NCBI GenBank assembly: GCA_037176845.1
Contig: JAYKXP010000079.1
Span: forward strand, 124,001 to 188,000
Length of the DNA: 64,000 bases
Direction: 5' to 3'
Source of the DNA: Paramarasmius palmivorus
Taxonomy: Eukaryota > Basidiomycota > Agaricomycetes > Agaricales > Marasmiaceae
Shown: positions 56,222 to 64,000 of the stretch, one piece after another
How positions within the stretch are numbered: position 1 is the stretch's first letter
Layout: each line of letters opens with the position of its first letter
Notes under the pieces: model-generated
Database searches by the model: none
What the model was told of the DNA's origin: nothing
Seen by the model: the letters and a program-made list of their open reading frames with translations, nothing else
Translations under genes and position numbers: made by a program

Positions 56222-56772
56222 TGTGTTCGTAGGGATGGTTATAATGTGTAGCAGTGGTGGTGGTGGTGGTGGTAGTAAAGAAAGAACTGAAGAGGGAAAA
56301 GTAAGAAACAGCGCGTTTTTATAGGGCGCGTCCGAGTCACGGTCACGAACAATAGGTATGAATGAATATTTGAATCTGTCACAGCTCAGTCAGCTAGAAA
56401 TGGTGCTTTGACGCGCGGATGAGTCAGGATTTGCGGGCAAAGCTATGCGTGGTATGTTTTTCTGCGGATTTGGTTGTATGAGCTGCGTTTTTGAATTGGA
56501 TCTGGACGCGGGGATCTGAAGGTTGACTATATTGCATATGTTTTTCTGCGAGTTTGGGTAAATGAACTTGAACCGCAGCGGGGTCTGGAAATTGAGAAAG
56601 CTCTGGTGTGCTGTCGCGTTGAACCATAGCTTGATTTCGGTACCGAGGACACGTATCTCGTCGGCGGCGGCGGAAAAAGGACATTCGTCGGAAGTAAGAG
56701 ATACATCCGTGTTTTCCGTGAGTAGTGGTACAACAAAACATACAGATAAGATAATAAAGATACATCACCTCC
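56222..56772. other. Intergenic, nothing recognised
   Basis: Contains a GGTGGTGGTGGTGG run near 56257 and two similar TATGTTTTTCTGCG(G/A) segments near 56451 and 56537, a short direct repeat 86 bp apart. No gene. Confidence 0.5.
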
Positions 56773-57839
56773 TCACTCCTTCCTGAAAACCGGTACACCT
56801 CTCATCGTACTAGGCCCTCTCCCAGCTCTCATCTCACTCTCTTCCCATTCTATATCATCCAAATACCTATCAACTGCTCGAGATTCCAATGTTGCTTTAC
56901 CAGACCCAGACCCAAGCTCCTTTCTCTTTGCCGCATGCTCTTCTTCCTCGCCATCACCATCCGCCAATGCAACATATGCCTTGGCAACATCCCAATCTAC
57001 CTCTTTAGTGATGCTCTGTAAACGTTTTCCAGCTCGTTCTCGTTCACGGAGTTTCCTCACCTCCGGGTTCTCGACAGCATCGGTGTAAGAAACGTTTTCT
57101 TTGTTCTTGCCTGTGATACGTGCGGAATCAGGGAGAAGCAGGGTCGTCCGTGTGTGTAACAGATGTGGGGTGGTGGTTAGCGTGCTTAAGGGAAGGTTAT
57201 TGAGCCGACAAAGGTCTTCACGCTATGACAAAAAGTCAATGAGGTGTAACACGATAGCCAACAGAGCGAACATACGTTGACACCAAACTTGAGAACGATG
57301 CCTTGTAATGTATCTCCTCGTTTGATGTGGTACCGAGCTCGTCGTGGTGTCGGTGGCTCGGCCTCGTTGACTCGTTGCTCCTCTGACTCTGCCTCGCCGG
57401 TCACTGCTTCGTCTTGCTTCGTCCGACTCCCATCGAGTTCCCCGGCCTGACTTGTCAACGTCTCCGTATACGCCGGCGGAGTCTCCGGATTCCTGTCCCC
57501 TTGTCCATGCCCATCTCCGTCGCCTTCATCCTCGTCCTCATCCTGCTCATCATCATCACCCAACACAAACAAATCCTCATCTCTCACGCTCCCATCCACA
57601 TTCCTCTCCTTTCTCCGTCCTTGTTCCTCATTCCCCTCACCCTTACTCGTACTCTTACTCACAGCATCCACACCACCAAGACACATCAAACACGGGTTAT
57701 ATCTCTCCAATCTCGGGTTCGCAGTAATACAGCTTGGGCAGATGGGTTGGTTACAGCATGGTGTGATGAATATCTTCTGGGTTTGAGAGGTACGAGGTGG
57801 AAGGGAAGACGAGCATGCTAGGCAGAGGAGTGTCGACAT
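56773..57839 (-). CDS. Zinc-finger and LysM domain protein
   Basis: Two exons, 57839 to about 57284 and about 57232 to 56773, joined as GVN-REDLCRLNNLP. N-terminus has eight cysteines in four pairs: CLACSSS, CCNQPICPSC, CLMC, a RING- or treble-clef-like cluster. An acidic linker follows, then a LysM domain RYHIKRGDTLQGIVLKFGVN...LCRLNNL. The C-terminus is a charged helix ending MRGVPVFRKE. No signal peptide, so this is an intracellular LysM protein like the LYSMD-type proteins rather than a secreted chitin-binding effector. Start taken at MSTLLCLACSS; an upstream Met at 57896 is possible but non-conserved in style. Confidence 0.85.
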
Positions 57840-58797
57840 GGGTGTTGGGAGAGAGGTGACCACTGGGAAATGTTGAGTCAGCGCCGGTGGAGTCAATGCC
57901 CGATGGGGAGCCGCTCGATCTCTTGACCTCTACCGTCACCTGGTATAACCATTATACGCGTTCGTCAGACGTTCAACGAAGATATAGAGTCCAAGTTTAA
58001 CATGGCCTCGGAATCGACTCTGGAAACATACTATTTCAACGACATCACCCCAGGCCTCTTGCTCTTCAAACCTCTTCAAACCTCAAATTTATCCGGTAAC
58101 AACTGGTGCTGCAAGCCCTAATACGTCCAAGTCAGGAGTAAACTTGGATGATGATTGGAATGGTGTATTCGGGTCGCATTGGTTTTGGTGTAGGAACAAA
58201 CTGAAACACAACGGTCGGCGCCGGTTTCGTTGATGCGCCCAAGGTATGTTCCATGCCTCTTAACTTCGCTGAATGCGTATGGGTCTAATAATGCATAAAG
58301 ATTCATATATTTGAGGCATCACGACACGAAGACGTACATTGACTTACTCTGAGTGCATATAGAACTAGGTAAGAAGCCGAAAGTATATTCTACTCTTCGT
58401 AGTGCGCGCTGATACTGATACATGTTGGGTTGGCGTGTTCTATCCAGGTACCTTGCTGGGAAACCATGATGCCTTGACATTCACCCATCCGAATCCGAGA
58501 AGGGGAGCCTTCGTTCGGGAAGAGCCAACGACGAAGAGCAGGGCGGTGACTGTTCAAAGTCAAGAAAGCTGCACAATAACGCTACTGCTGGCAATATTCC
58601 ACACTCGGTCTTAGGGACATATAATCGACTCTGAAAAGCCGGGATCAATTCGCGATTCTGTACGTCCTGTCGCAAGTTTGAGCCCACACGTGGGATCATT
58701 CACTGCCACAGTTTGCGCATATTAATACAGGACCCACCGACGCATCCCTTAACACCCACGGTATTGCTGGCACCTAGACCTCAAGCTTCAACTTTCG
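57840..58797. other. Intergenic region
   Basis: About 960 bases with no supported gene; divergent start codons lie at both ends, so it holds two promoters. One imperfect short duplication, CTTCAAACCTCTTCAAACCTC, at 58066-58086. Confidence 0.5.
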
Positions 58798-59864
58798 ATG
58801 TCTTCCGACGCCACCACCAAGACCAAAGTCTACCTAATCACAGGCGCGAATCGCGGTATCGGTATGTTCTCAAACTGTTCTGCTCTCTCTCTGCAATCTT
58901 AATCTCAAACTCTTACCTAGGCCTGGCCCTCGTGAACTACCTACTCTCCAACACACTCAACTCGGATATCTTTGTCTACGCCGGTGTTCGCGACATCACT
59001 TCCACCGTAATTCAAACCCTCGCCACACAACACCCCGGCAAGGTCGATATCGTGGAATACGTCGCAGGAGACGTCAATAAGAACAAGGCTATCGCAGATA
59101 GGATTCAGAAGAGGCATGGGTATGTTGATGTGGTTATTGCTTGTGCTGGTATGTGTCGCTTCAATCAGATTCGGAGCGGTGCTGACTTGGAGTTGTGTGG
59201 CGGCACAGGTATCTCATCGTTCCTCGGACCGACTGTTGAAACGCCTCCTGAAGCTATGCGTGAACATTACGAGGTACGCGGCCCCAGTATCCTCCAAGCT
59301 GTACTACGCCAACACATCCAGCGATAGGTCAATGTCATCGGTCCACTCGTTCTCTTCCAAGCGACATACAACCTCCTCAAAGCGTCAATAAAAACACCAA
59401 AATTCATCCCTCTAACAACTGTCGGTGCAAGCCTAACTGCGTTCATTGACGTGCCGCTCGGGTTGACTTGTTACGGAGCGAGTAAAGCTGGGTTGAATTA
59501 TCTTGCGAGGAGGATTCATTTTGAGAATGATTGGATTGGTGAGTTTTCTTTTTCTTGGTTTGGTTATTGTTCGGGGCTGACGTTCGGGACTGGGTAGTAT
59601 GTTTCCCGCTTTCGCCTGGGATTGTCAAGACTGATATGGGTAGGTGTTTGACCTTCGAACTTTGAACGAGGAACTTAACTGGCGCTTACAGCGATATCCA
59701 ATCGAGAAATGGACAAAACTGGTACACTGGCGAAAATGCAGGATCAAATGCAGGTTGAGCCCGAGGAAGCAGCGGCGAGGTTGATCGAGGTTATTGAAGG
59801 ATCTACGAGGGAGAAGGAAGGCGGGGAGTTTATGAATGTCGATGGGTCAAAGGTAGCTTGGTAG
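58798..59864 (+). CDS. Short-chain dehydrogenase/reductase (SDR)
   Basis: Seven exons, about 260 residues. The first intron splits the cofactor motif TGANRGIG after ATCG. Then VIACAGI in the place of NNAG, NVIGPLVLFQATYNLL, TVGASLTA, and CYGASKAGLNYLARR with the catalytic Tyr-x3-Lys; PLSPGIVKTDM; ending MNVDGSKVAW. Related to the fungal C-factor-like / ketoreductase-like SDRs (NAD(P)H-dependent). Catalytic Ser probably at GAS. A decayed copy of its last two exons lies at 62013-62170. Intron phases were checked by continuity of the translated family motifs. Confidence 0.88.
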
Positions 59865-60171
59865 GACCTGGAAGGGTTTGTGGTTTGCCGTCTGTGTTGT
59901 AGAGAGCACTCGAATCGATTCAATCCGGTCACCAACATCAGCAAATTCGTACAATCAGCTCCAGTCGCTCCTTGATGTAGGTGATGCCACAAGCGACCCT
60001 GCGCATAGCATTTGTCGTCAAAGTGTTCTCTCTCGCAAGTACCTTTTGTTGTGCAGGGCAATATCAGGGTCGGGTAATTCTTTTCTTCGCACAGACATAC
60101 TTGGCCGTGATCAATAATACTATGGACAGAATCAAATAACTGATACTACTGTCTCTGTTGAACTTTGAACG

Positions 60172-61827
60172 TTACGAAAACAAGTCGACTTCCGAGTCAC
60201 CATCTAATTCTCGATCATCTTGTTCAACCACAGTCATTCCTTGAGCAATCAAAGTGTCCAATTTCTCGCGTGATAATTCATCGTTAATCCTGTGATCCAA
60301 GGACACGAAGCGCAAGCTCGGACTCGCGCCACGGTTCCACCGGTGTACCAGCATATCAACCATAACGGAGTCATCATAGGACGAGTTGTCAATTGGGACC
60401 TGAACGATGGTCAGCGACTCGAGGTTTGGAACCACTGGCGCTGAAAAGGCTGATATGTGGCCATTCCCGGCGCCTCCGAGGAAACCTATTTCGAGAATCT
60501 TCAGATCCGGCACGGCGGACAACACTCGATTCAGTATTTCTGGAGATAAAGAACGGGCCTCAGGAATCATCAAAACGGCCAATTTGCAATTTGACCGTTT
60601 CAATAATGAGAGTAGTTCGCTCCAGCCAGCGAATGAAGACGTGATCTGGAGATGTGACAATCTGGGTGTGGAGATTCCTTCCAGGAATAGTGGGATTACA
60701 GCGTCACCACGTCCCCCCGGGTTGTTGGTAGAACCTGCGTGATAGCTCCCTGATAATGTCAAAGCAGTAATATACGTCTCTATCTTTCCCGACACCGACG
60801 TCGTGGATCTCATGTGGTTTATCGAGAATCCGGAGTCAAAGTATATGTCACAAAATTTGACCCTTGCCAATTCTTTGATCATGGCCCATAGCTTGTCGGA
60901 ATCTGTAGGTGAGCCTGGCCATGGCCGCGGCCGTTTGAAGTCAAAGTGTTGGATCTGACGCCACGGTAGTGTTTGTGAAGTGAACGTGTGCAAGCAAATG
61001 GACTTCAACCGGGGGGCAAACTCAAAGTAGTCAGTTGCGTCCCCCGGCTGATTGACGTTCCATTCGTTCCATCCAATGATCAACTTCTCTAACTGGGGAA
61101 GGAGGCCCCGAGTCGAAGACAAACGCCGAAGACTTTGGGGGTCACCTTTCAGGTGTAAAGATTTCCATCTCCGCGAACAAGCGCATATGAGGAATAACAG
61201 TGGGTGAACATTAATTAAGATCTCCGATGTGATCTGTCCGCCAGAAAGCGATACAATTAATGGCACGTTCTGCGAATGATGAAGCTGTAAGCTAAGGCGG
61301 TGGGCATCGGCAGAGATCGATTGTCCCGACGTGATGTCTGAGGTGCCTTGTCGAATCTCTAAGGATACTTTATCCCAGAGATGCGGCGTGGATAATGCAA
61401 CGTTTCTCCAATTTCGTGAGATTTGCCCTAGTACCCAAGGCATCTGGGATGGTACCAACGAGTTCTCTTCTTGTCCCACACCTCCATCTACGCAAAACGT
61501 AAAGAGGTGCTGCAGCACCTCTACGGGAGCCTTGCGGACTGGGTGCAAAATTTGCCTATATTTCCCCGCAATTCCTTCAAGCCGCCTCCTCTCCGCCTGC
61601 AACAAGAAGATCGTTGCCTTCAGTCGATCAAGCCGAATCTTCGCCGCCTCCCATTCTTTCTTGTAGACATCGGCTTCGTCTGGATACCCGTTATTACGAA
61701 TAAGATTGTTGTACAAATCGTCTGGAGCTCCATGGATGGTGTTCCTCGATATTTCCACATCAGCTTTACATGTTGCACAACACCTGGAATCGAGTGAAGT
61801 TGACGAATTGACTCTTTGGGAGGTCAT
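60172..61827 (-). CDS. F-box protein of the mushroom coiled-coil F-box type
   Basis: 551 residues in one exon. Layout is standard: a short Cys pair (CCATCKADVE), a coiled coil (KIRLDRLKATIFLLQAERRRLEGI), the F-box HPVRKAPVEVLQHLFTFCV with WVLGQISRNWRNVALSTPHLWDKV, and a long LRR-like region. Expected to be an SCF ubiquitin-ligase adaptor; such proteins form large variable families in Agaricomycetes. The 3' end faces the SDR at 58798 (convergent). A degraded copy of its 3' end is at about 62470-62690. Confidence 0.92.
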   Translation of the reverse strand: MTSQRVNSSTSLDSRCCATCKADVEISRNTIHGAPDDLYNNLIRNNGYPDEADVYKKEWEAAKIRLDRLKATIFLLQAERRRLEGIAGKYRQILHPVRKAPVEVLQHLFTFCVDGGVGQEENSLVPSQMPWVLGQISRNWRNVALSTPHLWDKVSLEIRQGTSDITSGQSISADAHRLSLQLHHSQNVPLIVSLSGGQITSEILINVHPLLFLICACSRRWKSLHLKGDPQSLRRLSSTRGLLPQLEKLIIGWNEWNVNQPGDATDYFEFAPRLKSICLHTFTSQTLPWRQIQHFDFKRPRPWPGSPTDSDKLWAMIKELARVKFCDIYFDSGFSINHMRSTTSVSGKIETYITALTLSGSYHAGSTNNPGGRGDAVIPLFLEGISTPRLSHLQITSSFAGWSELLSLLKRSNCKLAVLMIPEARSLSPEILNRVLSAVPDLKILEIGFLGGAGNGHISAFSAPVVPNLESLTIVQVPIDNSSYDDSVMVDMLVHRWNRGASPSLRFVSLDHRINDELSREKLDTLIAQGMTVVEQDDRELDGDSEVDLFS

Positions 61828-62012
61828 AATAGAGGTTCTAAATGATGTAGGTTCGTTAATTAAAGCATTTTATTCGAATCGAACGGGTTACCTGAGGCGC
61901 GTGTGTTGGGTGAGGAGAGAAAAGAGCGTGCGAAAAATTGTTAACGTTACTGAACATCAAACTTGCCGTTTTATCTTGCTTGATACCAAGCATCCGACAC
62001 GGAATCCGCCGC

Positions 62013-62690
62013 TTTCGCCTGGGATTGTCAAGACCGATATGGCTAGGTTTTTGGCCTTTGAACCTTGAACGAGGAACTCAATTGGCGCTTATGGCGATAT
62101 CCACTGGCAATCGAGAAATGGACGAAGCTGGTACCCTAGGATCAGATACAGGTTGAACCCGAGGAAGGTCTCGGTATGTTATCTGTGCCGTAGAGTCTCA
62201 TAGGCCGCATGCACCTCATGCACATGCGAATTTCCTGATAATTTCTAACCATGGAATTGTTTCTCTCGCAAGCACCTCCCGTTGCAGAGCGATATCAGAG
62301 CAAGGGAATTCTTTGATTCGTACAGATATACATACATGGCTATGCTAAATAAAGGATCAAGTAACGGATAACACCGTCTTTGTTGAGCGAGTTTACGAAC
62401 GACACAAAAACACGTCAACTTCACGATATGGTCTACCTTCTTGGCTGCCGACCAACCGATACATACTCTCAACCATCTGCTTCGACAATGTTCATTCCCT
62501 GAGCAATTAAAGCGTCCAATTTCTCCCGTGATGATTCATTGGTGATCCTGCGGTTTAAAAACACGAAGCGTAAGCGACTCGCGCCATGGTTCCACCGGTG
62601 TACCAGCACATCTGTCACAGTCGGGTCATCATAGGATGAGTTATTTTGAACCTGAGCGTTAACGATCACCTTTGGTTCCCACCGTTGGCG
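62013..62690. pseudogene. Decayed duplicate of the SDR 3' end plus F-box 3' end
   Basis: 62013-62170 matches the SDR from about 59607 on, including the intron (GCTTTCGCCTGGGATTGTCA, CGAGGAACT, GGCGCTTA, CGATATCCA). 62265-62690 matches about 60040-60410, the convergent F-box 3' end: CAATTTCTC(C/G)CGTGAT, TGGTTCCACCGGTGTACCAG, GTCATCATAGGA(T/C)GAGTT. Order and relative orientation are kept, so it is one duplicated segment with deletions and substitutions. The F-box remnant can still be read on the reverse strand over ~75 codons. Confidence 0.88.
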
Positions 62691-62704
62691 TCTGATTAGA
62701 CGCC
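62687..62704. repeat. Perfect 18-bp palindromic hairpin
   Basis: GGCGTCT, loop GATT, AGACGCC. It sits exactly where similarity to the F-box gene ends, so it may mark a duplication breakpoint; ATCAGACGTC recurs 25 bp further. Confidence 0.6.
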
Positions 62705-63280
62705 ACGAACAAATCGTTCGGGGCAATCAATCAGACGTCAAATTGGTGAAAAAGGCCGCACCTCGCAGCACCCCTCTACCGAACCCGCCGCACCTCTGGT
62801 CTACACCTCAAGAATCTCCAAGTCGCACCAAAGGCCTCCTTCCCGTGACCATCACCGGCGCTTTCCAGACCTCGTCGTCCACGTCACCTTTCCAACCATA
62901 TCAACCACCTTTCTCACACGCTCTCGTCATCGTCCCTTCGTCGCCGCGTCGTCGTCGCCCTCATCAACAGCTGGGACAATGTTGGGATATGGTGAGGATA
63001 TGGATATATGGGTATATGGAGGACTGGGTACGTCTCAAACTATTCAAATACAGCTTCATATTAATCATTCTTGTCCAGGATTACGATTAGTTCTACCTAG
63101 GTACTACAAGACGTCGTCAATAAAACTTTTTTCCTCCATCGTACCAGCACTATGTCGTGAAGACGTGAAGACCGAGTTCGAATATCAGTATGACTACACC
63201 GCAACCCTTTCTTTCTCAGTTACAGTGCCCTTTGCTACGTTATGATGTAAACTGTCTATTGTTATATCAATGTAATATTA
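62705..63280. other. Region with no supported gene
   Basis: A Pro/Ser-rich forward frame (62743-63090) is open but no splice or domain evidence supports it. It could be a 5' gene fragment. Confidence 0.35.
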
Positions 63281-64000
63281 TTACAGTTCACCATTAATTA
63301 CAGCGCGATGAATGCTACTTTGGTACTTGAGCTTGCCCATCACATGTTTTTCCTCCAAGCAATCGTCATAGAAAGCTAGTTGTATGTCATCGATAGAGCT
63401 TGAAATGGAACGTGTTCGGTGGATAACGGCCTCTACCTCGGTGTAGTATAGTCCATTGCCGTATTGCTCTAACAGAGTACTCGACAAACGGTTCAATTCT
63501 GCAATCATGTTGTCGAAGAGGCAACCAGGTGATTCAAGAGGGGACGGCGCAGTGCGAGGGCCCGCAACCCATGCACGATAGTCTTGATACAGAGACTCGA
63601 GGTATTCAGTTGGTGACACAACGGTTATCTTGCAGATAGACTGAGCCAATTCACGGACACGATGGATTGGATGGCTATAGGAGTATTGATGAGGATTGTG
63701 TACTTGGAATAGAATGTATGGGTAGCGCACCTTTGCCAAGTTGAACCCCGTCTCTGCTCCTGCTGCTCAATCGTATGCTTTTCCAACTCTGTCCGGGCTT
63801 TTGATAGGTTTTGTTGTCTAGAAGAAATACTCAGGGAAGATTCATAGAGTATTGCAAATATCCACATACCGTTCAAGCTCCAGTTGTTGTTGTCTCAACT
63901 CTCTTCGCTTCGCGTTAATTGTATTCTTGTTTTTGGCGTAATGACGAGCTGCTTTAAGTCGATCGGCTTTGCATCTGGCTTCTTTGGTGGTATATGTTTT
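63281..64000 (-). CDS. Basic coiled-coil protein, 5' end outside the window
   Basis: Three exons visible on the reverse strand: window edge to about 63871, ~63822-63735, ~63676-63281; frame is continuous across both introns. The first visible exon is strongly basic and helical (EARCKADRLKAARHYAKNKN, AKRRELRQQQLELER), the second continues the coiled coil (ELEKHTIEQQEQRR). The last exon (~130 residues, HRVRELAQSICKITVVSPTE to the stop) is a predicted helical domain with no recognised family. The basic region resembles that of the host gene split by the Copia element (ARxYYxRH..., KRxxxE). Possibly a DNA-binding protein, but no family is recognised. Confidence 0.75.

Noticed and set aside
57452..57821. 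His/Pro-rich forward frames
   Set aside because: Antisense of the acidic linker of the LysM protein.
62743..63090. Pro/Ser-rich forward frame
   Set aside because: Low complexity and no supporting exons.

Overview
The window is eukaryotic and looks like an Agaricomycete (mushroom-forming basidiomycete) chromosome segment. Evidence: genes broken by many 46-77 nt GT-AG introns, short intergenic gaps, families typical of these fungi (short-N-terminus NACHT NTPases, multi-exon 'MGQRHQAF' proteins, RHS/CRN-like P-loop proteins, coiled-coil F-box proteins, DUF6532-type proteins, a Plavaka transposase) and Copia LTR elements. Gene models were spliced by eye from reading frame, splice signals and paralogue comparison; protein families are named from recognition, not from a search.

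Layout. (1) 1-20.5 kb is a host-gene block: a Basidiomycota-type conserved protein with a zinc-finger-like tail (1085-3754); two tandem NACHT/STAND NTPase paralogues with identical exon architecture (4665-7034 and 7724-10653); two tandem 'MGQRHQAF' paralogues, the second frameshifted and internally deleted (12871-15040 and 15586-17670); a reverse-strand P-loop protein of the RHS/CRN-like type whose Walker A motif is split by an intron; and a small beta-rich ORF. (2) 21.0-31.0 kb: a host gene encoding a basic coiled-coil protein is cut in two by a 9-kb Copia retrotransposon with 487-bp LTRs and a partly decayed gag-pol. (3) 31.2-37.4 kb: a 15-exon gene in which every one of 14 introns is phase 1; its 3' end runs into a 1.95-kb non-autonomous TIR element. 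(4) 37.5-44.6 kb: an F-box/LRR-like gene, an uncertain Cys-containing gene, a 148-bp minisatellite, and a divergent SDR / aldo-keto reductase pair. (5) 44.8-55.7 kb: probably one large Plavaka-type DNA transposon (transposase plus divergent DUF6532-type gene) carrying a nested gag-only LTR retrotransposon (45067-48670) with identical LTRs and a perfect 5-bp target-site duplication. (6) 55.8-64.0 kb: a small Tyr/Gly-rich protein gene with an apparent frameshift, a zinc-finger/LysM protein, an SDR, a large F-box protein, a decayed segmental duplicate of the SDR/F-box junction, and the 3' part of another basic coiled-coil gene running off the window.

The strongest things to follow up are the all-phase-1 gene, the very young gag-only LTR element that shares its 12-nt primer-binding site with the autonomous-type Copia element 15 kb away, the nested Plavaka structure, two candidate GC-AG introns, and the paired NACHT / 'MGQRHQAF' / RHS-like block, which resembles a rapidly duplicating accessory or self/non-self recognition region. 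No tRNA, rRNA or CRISPR was seen.
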